A stretch of 64,000 nucleotides of DNA, taken from Conus ventricosus (Eukaryota > Mollusca > Gastropoda > Neogastropoda > Conidae). The DNA lies in the NCBI GenBank assembly GCA_018398815.1, contig CM031626.1:40008417-40072416 (forward strand). Direction: 5' to 3'. The position numbers and the translations under genes are program-made. Below are positions 1-11,639 of this stretch, piece by piece. Position 1 is the first letter of the stretch, and every line of letters begins with the position of its first letter. Under the pieces are notes generated by a model, which made no database searches, was not told the origin of the DNA, and worked only from the letters and a program-made list of their open reading frames with translations.

Positions 1-550
1 TTCATATCTGCAGTGGTAGATAATTCTGCCTAACTAACAGTATGTGCTTGAGTGGGTGAATGGGGAAAAATAAAATAAATGCTTCTCAAAATGAGCCTTC
101 AGCAAGTTATTGTCTCCAAGAGGGAGACGTCTCCAGTGGGGAGGGAAACCCACTAACATATAACCCCTGGTCAGATACCGATATTTGGAAACCTGATTGT
201 TTCTCCTCAGTGACCGCGGAAAGTGGTAATTTGACTCCTCTGCCTTTTCGGTTTTAAGAAGAATGCTATCCCAGAAAAAGCTGGTGTGCAATACCGTAGT
301 AACCGAAAGGCAGAGGAGTCAAATTACCACTTTCCGCGGTCACTGAGGAGAAACAATCAGGTTTCAAAATATCAGTATCTGACCAGGAGTTATATGTTAG
401 TGGGTTTCCTCCCCATTGGAGACTGTCTCCCTCTTGGAGACTATAAGCTTGCTGAAGGCTCATTTTGAGAAGCATTTATTTTATTTTTCCCATTCACCCA
501 CTCAAGCACATACTGTTATTTGGCAGAATTATCTACCACTGCAGTTTATG
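1..550. repeat. Long inverted repeat (fold-back / MITE-like element)
   Basis: The left arm (about 1-252) reappears as its reverse complement at about 300-550, separated by a roughly 45-bp unique centre. The arms match almost base for base apart from small indels. The short ORFs on both strands here are mirror images of each other and are not genes. The left arm may continue beyond the window. It resembles a fold-back transposon or palindromic MITE; no transposase is visible. Confidence 0.85.
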
Positions 551-722
551 AATGCTTGTTTCCCTTATTTCTTCAATCTAAGACATAAGAGCAAGCTTTG
601 TTTATAATTGATATTTCTTGCAGTCATTGCAACCCAAGCTGCTCTGTAAGTTGCTGGAATGGTGCTCGGTACTTATCCTTGGAATTTATTGTTCGTTGTA
701 TATATAAAAATATATATATAAA

Positions 723-821
723 TGGCAATTCTTTGTGTGTGTGTGGTGTGTGTGTGTGTGTGTGTGGTGTGTTTTGTGTGTGTGGTGTGTGTTTTTGTGT
801 TGTGTGTGTGTGTGTGTGTGT
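723..821. repeat. Interrupted TG microsatellite
   Basis: A TG-rich tract broken by GG and TTTT interruptions. It encodes nothing; the apparent Cys/Val ORF is microsatellite translation. Confidence 0.9.
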
Positions 822-1499
822 ACGCTATAGACTCAAAAACGGCTCAACCGATTGTAATGAAATTTGGGCAGGTACGTCTGTTGTGACCCGCGGATGGTTT
901 TGGGCTAATCTCTAAAAAAAAAAAACCCGTTTTAAAAACGTTAAAAAAACTGTTATAACGGTTCAAAGACATCTTTTTCCTCTGCTTTTCTTCAAATAGC
1001 CGTTGTGACATAGCACAGGTACAGGACTACTTCTCGAAAATTAGAATCGTTATTTGGCATTTTTAAAAAACGTTATTTATAAACAGTTAAAAAACCGTTT
1101 AAAAAACGCCAAACCCTATAAAAAGAAACTGTTTAAAACTGATCTTCTTGAAATTTAGCGGGTTTACGTTGTGTGGACCCGAGGATGGTTTTGGGCTAAT
1201 TTCTAAAAAAATAAAACCGTTTAAAAACCGTTTAAAAAACCGTTATAACGGTTAGGAATGTAAATATAGTGAGTTAAAAGCTCACCCATGTTATTTTGCA
1301 CGAAAACCCCCCTTTTCACTCCAACTCACGCCTTTCTATGTCAATTTTAGCCAAAATTAACCCTGTTTTACAAAAAAATTAACACGAAAACCATCTAAAT
1401 TGACGTAATCAGTACATTGAAATGGGGGCTTACGTGCTAGATAAGATTTGGTGATCGTGAACAAACATATTTTACATTCTCTCCAAGGACAAAAAAATT
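822..1499. repeat. Imperfect direct repeat, then unassigned AT-rich sequence
   Basis: A block that includes GGATGGTTTTGGGCTAAT, an A-run, GTTTAAAAACG-like stretches and a TTATAACGGTT motif occurs at about 850-965 and again at about 1145-1250, about 300 bp apart. The CCGTTATAACGG motif is itself palindromic. No ORF is supported, and nothing is recognisable at 1261-1499. Confidence 0.6.
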
Positions 1500-1904
1500 T
1501 AAAGGGTTTACAGTACGTTCTTTACTTCCAGCACCATTAATAAATCAGAACAAAACAACTGGCCTTCCGTCTTGATTAGTTATTTTTCCCATCTAATGAA
1601 ATTTATAGGTCCATTAATTAGTTCTTTAAATTCACTGTTTTTTCCAACTGAGATTAATCGATAATCGCAAATATCCTGCCCTATTTTGATGGCAAAACCT
1701 TTAGAAACTGTAGACGGGTACCCATCAACAAATTAGTATCTGTTCTTAACTGTTGTAAAGGGGACATACAACATTGGGTTCACAAGGAAAATCAGAAGGT
1801 TTACTCCCTTCAAATTGCCAGAAAATCTTCTCTTGTACTAAATCTATAAGTTCTATCGCTACCGTGAAAGCCTAAGATTCCTTGCAAGCCCCTTAGGAAA
1901 AGTT

Positions 1905-2147
1905 TTACTCTCTTCTTTCTTCTAGTGGGAATGTATAGTAATTCTGAGGTTTGCTTCGTTTAATTTTCAACAATATACCATATTCGCCAAGTACTTCTTT
2001 AAAGAACAAAAGTTGTAATAAACCATCAGCTATTTGCACATTAGTTATTTGATTGCCCGCCCCGTTACTAATATTGATCCAGTTATTTTGGGCTTCTTCA
2101 GATACGTTAGCCCACATAACTTTAAAGCCAATTTTCTTTAAGGGCAA
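1905..2147 (-). pseudogene. Fragment of an unidentified Polinton/virus-like ORF, copy 1
   Basis: An 80-codon open stretch on the minus strand with ordinary, non-low-complexity composition. Related peptide continues downstream in other frames to about 1500. A paralogous stretch lies at 2782-2970 and keeps the same landmarks (for example LPLKKIG against LPLEKLG, and LLFFK in both). Preservation of the protein pattern across two diverged copies argues that it was coding. I do not recognise the family. A structural protein of a Polinton-like element is a guess from the neighbouring fragments. Confidence 0.4.
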
Positions 2148-2781
2148 TCCTACAACTCCGCGCCAATTAACAATTGGATGCGTTTAAGAACACACGCTCG
2201 TTTTGCTTGGTTATATAGATGTACATCTTTTTTTTAACTATTTAAAAAAAATTAATTTAAATATAACGAAAGTGTTATTAACGCCCGCGGGACTGAGTCC
2301 CCCCTACTTTTCTAATACGTCTTCTACTTCTAGCTCTATTAATAAATCAAAACAAACAATGGCCTTCCGTCTTGATTAGTTATTTTTACATTAATGAATT
2401 TATATCTACGCTATTTATTCTTTAAATTGACTTTTCCCGGGTCAAACGTATATAAACTGATAATCGCAAAACCCCGCCCCATTTGGTAGCAAACCTTTAA
2501 AAACTGTTGACGGATTGCCAGCAAAACAAATTAGCACATGTTCTTAACTCTTGAAAAATGGACTACACATTGGGTTCACGAGAAAATCAGAAGGTTTATT
2601 GCCTTTAAATTGATAAACATCTTCTCTTGTACTAAATCTATAATCTTTGTCACTGCTGTGTAAAGCCTTAAATTCGAGCAAGTCCTTTAGGGAAAAATAT
2701 ACTCTTTCTTTCTTCTAGTGGGAAAAATTTTTAGTAATTCTGAGGTTTGCCTCGTTGATTGTTAACAATATGCCAAATTCG

Positions 2782-2970
2782 CTAAGTTCTTCTTTTAAAG
2801 AACAAAAGTTGTTTGTAGCCCTCAGGTATTGTTATAAGAGTTTTCTTGATTGCCTTGTTCGCCATTAACATTAATCCAGTTATTCTGGAGCTTTTCAGAT
2901 ATGTTAGCCCACATAACTTTAAACCCAATTTCTCTAAGGGCAACCCTATAATTGCCGCGCCTATTGTCAA
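2782..2970 (-). pseudogene. Fragment of an unidentified Polinton/virus-like ORF, copy 2
   Basis: A 62-codon minus-strand stretch homologous to 1905-2147. It has extra indels after the shared LLFFK motif and no intact frame. It is the second unit of the tandem duplication. Function unknown. Confidence 0.4.
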
Positions 2971-3419
2971 TTGGGTTTCTTAAGAAACACACGTTTGTTT
3001 TGTTGGTTTATATTTGATGCGCCTCCTTTTTATAACTATTTAAAAAATTAATATTAAAAAATGGAGCCTTTTAAATATAATGAAGTGCTACTTACAATGT
3101 AGGAGAGTTTTTAACCCCAATCTTTGGACTTCAGCATTTAACCATTGAGTTGATGAATCATTGGCTTCCAAGTCAGACTTGTAAACCCACTAAACTAAAT
3201 ATTTAAATTCCCCCAATAAGAGTGACAGGTGCCATCGGCAAAGGGCATTTCCCCCCCTATGGCCTTTTTCCAGAATCAGTTAAATTTTGCCATTTACTGC
3301 GCAACCACGGCTGTGGCGTTTCTTTTGCCAAACCATTTAAACCACCCTAATCTTTTAGTAAGGTCAGTATTATAACTTTCTGTTTATTACCAGTACAGAG
3401 CATACTAACCGAACTGCAA

Positions 3420-4250
3420 GTGCCCCTCCCCAACGACAACGCGTTTTATCCATTCAACAGTCCAATTTAACAATAATGCATATGAAAGAATCTGCAACGA
3501 ATTTAACATTAACCCCTTAACTGACTTTAGACAAAGTTAGACCACAAACCATGGGTTTGGGCACATTGTATTTGTGGGGTGAAATAGGAATATAATTATG
3601 ATTACTGGCTGGCCACACCTCTTTCCAACCAAACGCACAAGTTCGATTGGGATCATAGAAAAAAAAACACCCTCATGCTGGACAACATTTATCTTAGGTG
3701 AAAGTAAAGGCCTAAACAATGCCAGGAGTTACAAAGACTTAATGACTCCATAAGGACATTTCGTTTGGTGTCTATTAGGAGCACAAGCACGACCCAAATC
3801 TAGCATCGTGGATCAATCTACAGGGTTTGATGCTAGAAAACAATTTCTAGCCAATTTAGAAGATGTTTTTAACTCTGCTGTTGATTTGCCTGCCAGCATA
3901 CAAAGGTTTCCCAAGAGTTCTTGCACATGCTAGGTCAAAGGTTACCTTTGTTGTAGGTTTTGATTATACATGCTTTCCTCTGACTTAGACTACAGATTGC
4001 ATGATACCGAATTTAACAATGAAATTTCTGCTGAGACGACCCAAAACTTAGGGCACAATCAAAGCTAAACACAAGGCCCGCCCCATCCATTTAAAAAAAG
4101 TCCCAGCCCTGAAGAAAGTGTCTATTATAAGCGCCCACAGCCGGAAAGCAGCCAGAAAGCCCGCCACTGTTAATGTACCTCGCACTGACAGTCAACACTA
4201 GCGAAAAGACAGCCCTCGTTGTATTTTAACTTTTAAATGGATTGTATACT
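3420..4250 (+). pseudogene. Decayed plus-strand ORF, possible Polinton-like structural gene
   Basis: Two adjoining open stretches in different frames look like protein rather than chance sequence. One is at 3591-3702 and contains NYDYWLATPLSNQTHKFDWD. The other is at 3766-3933 (55 codons) and contains GFDARKQFLANLEDVFNSAV. They are separated by a frameshift and a stop. Weaker coding-like sequence continues to about 4060. No family is recognised. The minus-strand fragment at 4340-4900 and the AT-rich setting are consistent with the remains of a large DNA transposon or virus-like element cut by the assembly gap. Confidence that this was once coding is moderate; function is unknown. Confidence 0.4.
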
Positions 4251-4339
4251 TTATTTCACTAAAATTAAACGCAGCTAGCACCTAAGTCCACAGATGGTCA
4301 GCCCTATAACCAGCCCCTTAAACCTATGTAGACAAACCC

Positions 4340-4900
4340 CAATAACAAACACTAACCTAATATGCGGGTAGAGCCTCAAGCGCTTTGGCAGCTAATTCTT
4401 TTAATAAGTTTGCTAGATGAAGTAATTGTTTTCTAATCCAACTTTTACCAGGCTGAGGTGTTGGAGGCGTACTGGCCCGTGGTGCACTGCCCGGTTAAAG
4501 CATAAACGGGGTTAGAGATAGCAAACCCAACAGCCGTTAATATGCTAACTATTGTAATCCCCTTTCCCTAACAGAGTCCTATTCTTTCAGCTAGCGTAGT
4601 GTTTTCATAAAGTATTTGTTTATAGTTTCTCTTATTCTGCTGTTGCGCTTTCTAGCTGCACTCTGTTTAAGACAACACTTCTAACCCGGCTTTTTTCTTC
4701 CATTAAATTTTTAAATTTCGCTGTATTCTAGCCTTTCTTCTTGCCCTAAATTGTTATCAATCTGCATTACCAGCTTATGTTTTTCTTCTTCTATCTCTCT
4801 ATCTTCTCGCTAAGTTTGTTAAATTGTTTTCTAGTTCGCCTCTTATTGCCTTTAGGCGTCATTAAGGCTAGGAGGTCACGCATAGGCAATGGAGGATCGT
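4340..4900 (-). pseudogene. Decayed minus-strand ORF with amphipathic helix segment
   Basis: The minus strand at about 4358-4475 reads as a proline-rich linker, then a Ser-Trp-Ile start and a Leu/Ala/Lys-rich amphipathic helix (contains LLKELAAKALEALPAY). Fragments nearer the gap (4700-4880) are charged and Glu/Lys-rich. Stops and shifts break the frame throughout. Small helical membrane-interacting proteins occur in Polintons, but I cannot name this one. Its 5' part may lie in the gap. Confidence 0.35.
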
Positions 4901-4967
4901 CAATTGTTTCAATGTTTTTCTGACTGCCTCCTTTCCTCAATTTTCCAACTACTTTTAAAATCATTCA

Positions 4968-5967
4968 NNNNNNNNNNNNNNNNNNNNNNNNNNNNNNNNN
5001 NNNNNNNNNNNNNNNNNNNNNNNNNNNNNNNNNNNNNNNNNNNNNNNNNNNNNNNNNNNNNNNNNNNNNNNNNNNNNNNNNNNNNNNNNNNNNNNNNNNN
5101 NNNNNNNNNNNNNNNNNNNNNNNNNNNNNNNNNNNNNNNNNNNNNNNNNNNNNNNNNNNNNNNNNNNNNNNNNNNNNNNNNNNNNNNNNNNNNNNNNNNN
5201 NNNNNNNNNNNNNNNNNNNNNNNNNNNNNNNNNNNNNNNNNNNNNNNNNNNNNNNNNNNNNNNNNNNNNNNNNNNNNNNNNNNNNNNNNNNNNNNNNNNN
5301 NNNNNNNNNNNNNNNNNNNNNNNNNNNNNNNNNNNNNNNNNNNNNNNNNNNNNNNNNNNNNNNNNNNNNNNNNNNNNNNNNNNNNNNNNNNNNNNNNNNN
5401 NNNNNNNNNNNNNNNNNNNNNNNNNNNNNNNNNNNNNNNNNNNNNNNNNNNNNNNNNNNNNNNNNNNNNNNNNNNNNNNNNNNNNNNNNNNNNNNNNNNN
5501 NNNNNNNNNNNNNNNNNNNNNNNNNNNNNNNNNNNNNNNNNNNNNNNNNNNNNNNNNNNNNNNNNNNNNNNNNNNNNNNNNNNNNNNNNNNNNNNNNNNN
5601 NNNNNNNNNNNNNNNNNNNNNNNNNNNNNNNNNNNNNNNNNNNNNNNNNNNNNNNNNNNNNNNNNNNNNNNNNNNNNNNNNNNNNNNNNNNNNNNNNNNN
5701 NNNNNNNNNNNNNNNNNNNNNNNNNNNNNNNNNNNNNNNNNNNNNNNNNNNNNNNNNNNNNNNNNNNNNNNNNNNNNNNNNNNNNNNNNNNNNNNNNNNN
5801 NNNNNNNNNNNNNNNNNNNNNNNNNNNNNNNNNNNNNNNNNNNNNNNNNNNNNNNNNNNNNNNNNNNNNNNNNNNNNNNNNNNNNNNNNNNNNNNNNNNN
5901 NNNNNNNNNNNNNNNNNNNNNNNNNNNNNNNNNNNNNNNNNNNNNNNNNNNNNNNNNNNNNNNNNNN
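4968..5967. other. Assembly gap (1000 N)
   Basis: Exactly 1000 consecutive N, which suggests a fixed-length scaffold gap of unknown true size. Long ORFs across it are artefacts. Confidence 1.
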
Positions 5968-6045
<78 letters not shown>

Positions 6046-6075
6046 CACACATGCGCACACGCACACGCACACACA
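5968..6075. repeat. CA microsatellite at gap edge
   Basis: Nearly pure (CA)n starting directly at the gap, then interrupted by ATGCG variants. The array probably caused the gap. Confidence 0.95.
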
Positions 6076-7026
6076 TGGACCTGTGCCCCCATCCATGCAC
6101 ACACATGTATACATTCACTACACATGTATGCATAAAAAGACACAACCAATGTTAGGTAGGTACTCAAGGTCTGACCAGCGCATTTTTGACTACAAAATCC
6201 CAGTAGAACAAAAAAACTCGATTTAGGGCATCCCATTTGTTAAACGGGGATGCCTTTCATGTACTTACAGAGTCCAGTACATCAAAATACGATGTTATTG
6301 TTATTACATTCTGAGGAAATGCTTGCTTTACAACTTTTCCCCAAACCCTATACTTTGAGATACTGGTTTCTGGTTGTCCTAACTCATGGCGCTTTGAGCT
6401 TATAAAAACCAAGTATCACTTTGCTCTTGTTGTCTCAACTGCTGGAAATGCTTTCAGTACGGGTTTGGAAAACCTCATACTTTCAGATACTGGCTTCTGG
6501 TTGTCCTTGATCATGGCACTGCCAGTCGTCGAAAACCAAGCATCTTAGGCATGTTTTGAATTGTATTGTTTACACTTAGCCCAAGACATAAATGCAAGTT
6601 CAAGAAAATGCTTTCAGCAGAAATGATATTGATTTACTTTGCGTAAAGTTTTGAGGTGCTCACTTAATTTGTTTTCATGCTACAGCAGCTGAAAGTTTAA
6701 AAATCGTCTCCTGTAAACTTTCAGAAAATTAAGATGTTTGGTTTTTGCAGTCAACCCTCGATATGATCATGTTGGTTGAGAGGAGATAGAAATGATGAAT
6801 GAGAAAAGGGGTGTCATGTGATAGGGGTCAAAAAGAACCAAAAAAAACCTCACTTAAAAGGGGAGAAAAACATGTAAACAGTATTGTGGGAACATGATGG
6901 TTATAATGGTCATATCGAGACTAATTGTGAGAAGTGAGAGAGTGTTGGTATTAGTATAGTAGTTTGACAACACTGGTTGGAAAGGAAATAAATAGAAATG
7001 ACAAATGGGAAAAAACGTTGGCATGC
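6076..7026. other. Non-coding spacer with a short direct repeat
   Basis: No supported gene. A block containing GATACTGG, TTCTGGTTGTCC and TCATGGC occurs at about 6343-6400 and 6478-6530. A short inverted repeat (GGCATCCC and GGGATGCC) lies at 6228-6254. The segment ends in an (AAC)n stretch just before a CA array, the kind of tail LINEs leave, but no LINE coding sequence precedes it. Confidence 0.6.
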
Positions 7027-7072
7027 CAACAACAACAACAACACAAACACACACACACACACACACACACAA

Positions 7073-7112
<40 letters not shown>

Positions 7113-7121
7113 CACACACAC

Positions 7122-7168
<47 letters not shown>

Positions 7169-7217
7169 GCGCGCATGCAAGCACGCACGCACACACACAC
7201 ACACACACGCACGCATG

Positions 7218-7283
<66 letters not shown>

Positions 7284-7293
7284 ACACACACAC

Positions 7294-7324
<31 letters not shown>
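7027..7324. repeat. Compound CA microsatellite
   Basis: About 300 bp of (CA)n with CG-containing interruptions (CGCGCGCATG, CACGCACG). Open frames on both strands encode only Thr-His or Cys-Val and are not genes. Confidence 0.97.
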
Positions 7325-7329
7325 TTTAT

Positions 7330-8205
7330 GACTGATGCATAATGATCATCATCCTATAGTACTGTTGGTCTCCCCTATGACGATCATTATCCATCAGTCA
7401 TTGATCATTTACATCCCCCCCACTAACCAGCATTGTGTTACTAATGCCACCACATTACTTCACTTATGATGCTGATCATCATCCTACAGTACTGATGATC
7501 TCACTTATGACAATGCTCATCATCCATCAGTCATTGATTATTTCCTGTATTCCCCCAACAGGCATTACTGTAGCAATGCCACTAGATTATTGCACTTATA
7601 TTACAAGGGCCGTCATCCTATAATACTGTTTATCTCAAATGCTCATAATCCATCAGTCATTGATTATTTCCTGTATTCTCCCCAACGGGCATTATTGAGC
7701 AATGCCACTAGATTATTGCACTTATATTACAATGGACATCATCCTACAGTACTGTTGATCTCAAATGCTCATCATCCATCAGTCCTTGATTATTTCCTGT
7801 ATTCCCCCAACGAGCATTATTGTAGCAATGCCACTAGATTGTTGCACTTAAATTACAATGGCCATCATTCTATAGTACTGTTGATCTCACTTATAACAAT
7901 GCGCATCATCCATCAGTCCTTGGTTATTTCCTGTATTCCCCAACGAGCATTATTGTAGCAATGCACTAGATTGTTGCACTTAAATTACAATGGCCATCAT
8001 TCTATAGAACTGTTGATCTCACTTATGACAATGAGCATCATCCATCAGTCTTTGATTATTTCCTGTATTCCCCCAACGAGCATTATTGTAGCAATGCCAC
8101 TAGATTATTGCACTTATATTACAATGGTCATCATCCTACATCCTATAATACTGTTGATCTCAAATGCTCATCATCCATCAGTCATTGATTATTTCCTGTA
8201 TTCCC
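7330..8205. repeat. Satellite array, left half (~120-137 bp units)
   Basis: About six to seven units. Each carries CATCATCC, a TACTGTTGATCTCA-type segment, CATCCATCAGTCATTGATTA, TTTCCTGTATTCCCCCAAC and GCAATGCCAC. The last segment recurs at about 7530, 7655, 7775, 7910, 8050 and 8185. The array resumes at 16149, so it is older than the retrotransposon that splits it. Apparent ORFs reflect periodic sequence. Confidence 0.93.
8201..8205. repeat. Target-site duplication, left copy (TTCCC)
   Basis: Five bases directly before the TG of the left LTR. The same five follow the CA of the right LTR at 16149-16153. Five bp is usual for Ty3/gypsy integrases. Confidence 0.9.
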
Positions 8206-9527
8206 TGTCAACCTCGGGTGATGTCAGTGGAGGAAGGACTAGCGCACAGCCCAAACACACTCACAGCTTGCTTACAATCTCATTCATATATCATGCATTC
8301 GTCACATCAAACCACTAGTAAAGTCTATACTTTACTACACATGATCATAGAACAAAACATCAATGCATATGGAATCAAACCAAATAAAACATTCTCTCTT
8401 TCCTGAACTTCACAAAATCATTTATCTAAAACATCATTAACTAACCCGGGTATAAATAGATTTCTACTTTACCTGGCCAGGTGATCTTAACTATTCACGA
8501 ATCACTGTCTTTTTCTTTTCCTTTTTTTTCTCACTGTCACTTTCACAACACGACACAACTGCTGGCACATGGTGTTGGTCTGCTTGCACCGGTCAAGCTG
8601 GACTGCTGGCACCGGTCAGGCTGGACTGCTGGCGTTGGTCAGGTTGGACTGCCGAGGAAAGTGGCGCTGGCCAAGTATGAGGTCGAACCCCCGGTTCAGA
8701 TAGAACAGTGACTATCAACATCGATCTGTTCTCCTTTCTTTCTTCCTGCATTAACGCATTGCACTCTCTCTCTCTCTCCTAGTCTGCTCTATTAAATGGA
8801 CATGGTTGCTTTTCTTTTCCTTTTCTTTTCTTTCTTTTCTCTTCATTAGTTAGCAACTCTCTCTTTCCACATCTCTCTTTAGTCCTCCCTTTGCAGACTA
8901 TATTTGGTGCTAATGCTCAAACTTCACTCCTCTCATCTCTCTGCCTTTCTCCTGCAGAGACTACACCCCAGAACCTCTCTCTCTCTCTCTGTCTCCCTGT
9001 TCGTTTCTCCCCTCGTTCTGCCGTTCTCTCACTCTCACATCCTTCTTATTCCGTTCCGATCTGTCCAAAAAGGGCGAGTACCATTGGTCAGTATTTTTAC
9101 CCCTGATACCGAAGTTATCTCCCTCTAATTCCATTGGATATTCAAATCATGACAGTCACGCCTACACGCCTTACTCTCTGTGGTGGTCAATTGGTCATTT
9201 AATTGATTAGCTAGATTTCACCCCCCACCACGCACTACCTTCCCCCTTTCCTACTTAACTGGCGCCGTGTGGCTTAACTCGTGGACACTGGTCACTCTAA
9301 ATTGGCTAGATGAGTCTGGTTAGGCGCCACGACGTCTGACCAAACCTACCGAGACCTGTCGGTCCAGCCACTCAGACTGTCTGCTGTCTCCCCGCTGTGC
9401 TAAATTGGCTGGATGCGACGCATGGAACCGTCTTCGTGGCACCAAGATGTCTGCGTTTGGACTTATGTCCAGTTGAAGTGGCCGGCGACGGACCACACTT
9501 TGGTTGTGTTGAATTTTGACCGTGACA
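8206..9527 (-). repeat. 3' LTR of the Gmr1-type element
   Basis: 1322 bp, starting TGTCAACC and ending GACCGTGACA. It matches 14828-16148 with only a few substitutions and small indels. Pyrimidine-rich stretches and CTGG-rich triplicated phrases (about 8570-8650) are internal. Small ORFs inside it are repeated in both LTRs and are not genes. Confidence 0.95.
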
Positions 9528-10095
9528 ATTTCCCCCTTGCAAAAGACTATGCACCGCATTGTCTCAAACAACGGTACAAAAAAGACAACAACCGAATTTG
9601 CTGAACACAGCTACACGTGCAAAGTTTGAAAAATACTTTACAACCAACGGTTTATAAATTATAAAATATATCATTAGTGGATACCACTCCAATGAGTTAT
9701 CATTGACGTGCGCTCTTGCGTTATTTCAACTCATTTTAGAACGACCTCTGTGCGCACTTATGCAATTCCCCTACCTGCAGTTTTGCCACATCTTCTCTTC
9801 ACAATTTCTATGAAAGCACAATATAATATAATCACGATCCATGACACTTCACTGAGGAATCTCCATCCTCACTTATTGCAAATAATGCATCACTACCCAA
9901 GCGCCTGTATGCTCCAAGCATAACTACATTTACATGAACAAATCTCACAAAGAAAACATGAACAAGTCTCACACAAAAAAAATATGAACCATAGCCAACT
10001 GGGAATGAACCCATATTCAATCAACATAACTGTAATCAACACATATTATCAACAAAGCACCCGGATATGACTGACTTCCTCTGAGTTGCAGCTTG
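9528..10095 (-). other. Polypurine tract and untranslated 3' region
   Basis: On the minus strand the bases directly before the 3' LTR are purine-rich (plus-strand ATTTCCCCCTTGC at 9528-9540), as expected of the second-strand primer. The other ~550 bp to the end of RNase H show no supported gene. Confidence 0.65.
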
Positions 10096-11531
10096 CTAGA
10101 CTACACGGCTTAAATAGTCAGCCCCGACATTCTGTCGACCGGGAATGTACTGCACTCGATACCTGTAGGGCTGCAATGCCATTGCCCAACGCAGCACTCT
10201 GCTGTTTTTCAACTGCGCCTCCTGCAGGAATTTGAGTGGTTGATGATCAGTCTCTATCACGAACTCTTTCCCATACAAGTATTTGTGGAACTTCTGCACG
10301 GCCCACACAACGGCTAAACACTCCTTCTCCACCGTTGCGTACCCTTCTTCACACTTTGTCAACTTCCTGCTAGCATACCTCACAGGAAACTCCACTCCTT
10401 ATGCTCCTGCAACAATACTGCACCTATCCCACCACCTGATGCATCTGTCCGCAACAAAAATGGTTTGGACATATCTGGTAGCTTCAAGATGGGACGGGAA
10501 CCTAGTCTTTCCAACACCGTCTGCAGTGCTTGCTCTGCAGCGTCTGACCACTCGACCACTGCCGGTTTCCCTGCCTTGACCAAATCACTGAGAGGACTCG
10601 TGATCGCAGCGAAATTTGGAACAAACTCCCTGTAGAAGCCAATAAAACCTAGCAGACTCCTGACTTCTGTTTTGGTCTTTGGTCTCTCTGAATTCATCAT
10701 CTTCTCCACCTTTCCCCTTTCTGGCTGCTTTGTGTCGCCTCCGACAATAAAACCTAGGAACTCCAGGCTTGGAAAACCAACCTGGCACTTTGTTGGTCTG
10801 GCTGTGAGATTGGCTTGTCTCAACCTCTCTAAAACTGCTCCTAGCTGCCTCATATGCTCCTCCCATGTCTCGGATGCTATCAGAATGTCATCCATGAAAT
10901 TCACAACGCCTTCCAATCCCGTCAATAACTTCCTCATCATCCGGGAGAAGACTGCAGGTGCGTTGACCATCCCAAAAGGGAGTACTCGCCACTGGTATAG
11001 CCCCATAGGAGTGGAGAATGCTGTGACTTCCTTTGAGTCCTCACTCAGGGCTATTTGCCAGTAACCCTTGCTCAGATCTATCCTGGTGAAATACTGGCTC
11101 TTGCTTGTGGCGATCTGAGCGAACAGGTCTTCCATGTTTGGTATGACCTCTGCATCGACCTTGGTGACACTGTTCAGACGTCTATAGTCGACACAGAATC
11201 GATGCTCACCTGACTTTTTCCTCACTAAGACGACGGGTGCACTATACGATGATTTGGACGGTTCAATCACCCCAAGGTCCAACATCTTTTCTACCTCCTC
11301 CTCGATCACTTGCTTGGTGGCATATGGGATCGGGTAGGCTTTCACATGTACGGGTTTTTGCGATGTTAACTCCACCGTACATGTCTCTAGAGTTGTCCTG
11401 CCTGGTTTATCAGTCAGGGACGCCCTATACTGTTCTAGGAGCCCCCTAACTTCCTCCTGTCTCCTACTGTCTAGCCCTTCATACAGTGACACATCCCTGT
11501 ATGACTCTTCTCCTGGAAACTCAGGCAACAA
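10096..11531 (-). pseudogene. pol: Reverse transcriptase and RNase H of the Gmr1-type element
   Basis: The RT frame (11531-10380) contains YPIPYATKQVIEEEVEKML, a fingers block (YSAPVVLVRKKSGEHRFCVD), DLSKGYWQIALS, the LPFGMVNAPAVF block and the catalytic box as NFMDDILIA (F-M-D-D). After the RT comes the tether LRTDASGGGIGAVLLQ. A frameshift near 10.39 kb separates RNase H proper (10395-10096), which shows TVEKECLAVVWA, IETDHQPLKFL and, at the end, ADYLSR. This is the last domain before the 3' LTR; no integrase follows. It would copy the element RNA into DNA in cytoplasmic particles. It is called a pseudogene because RT and RNase H are out of frame with each other as given. Confidence 0.93.
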
Positions 11532-11639
11532 AATCTCCCTTCTTCTGCTGGGTCTCCTTCACCTCCATCAATGATTGCTGCTGCGCCTATGTGCTGGGTC
11601 TCACGCTGAATGTATTTGCGGAGCAAATTTGCATGGAAA

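Larger units (their letters stand above)
1500..3055. repeat. Diverged tandem duplication of ~750 bp
   Basis: Two tandem blocks, about 1500-2260 and 2300-3055, align along their length. Shared stretches include GGCCTTCCGTCTTGATTAGT (1561 and 2352), a segment ending TAGTGGGAA (about 1920 and 2715) and TTTAAAGAACAAAAGTTG (about 1991 and 2795). Many indels separate them. Both carry a related decayed minus-strand ORF, so a coding unit was duplicated and both copies then lost their frame. Confidence 0.85.

Noticed and set aside
4889..6236. 400-445-codon ORFs across 4.9-6.2 kb
   Set aside because: They read through the 1000-N gap and a CA microsatellite.
6854..7342. Long Thr-His or Cys-Val ORFs on both strands
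   Set aside because: Pure translation of CA/TG repeats; the same applies at 16956-17511, 25931-26272, 38472-38980 and the other microsatellites.
7330..8205. CRISPR-like array
   Set aside because: Units are contiguous and similar along their whole length with no unique spacers, and the DNA is eukaryotic.
7435..8318. Tandem plus-strand ORFs with Asn-Gly-His-His repeats
   Set aside because: Translation of the ~120-137 bp satellite; frame changes from unit to unit.
9320..9571. 60-83-codon ORFs present in both LTRs
   Set aside because: No protein features; they are duplicated because the LTRs are.
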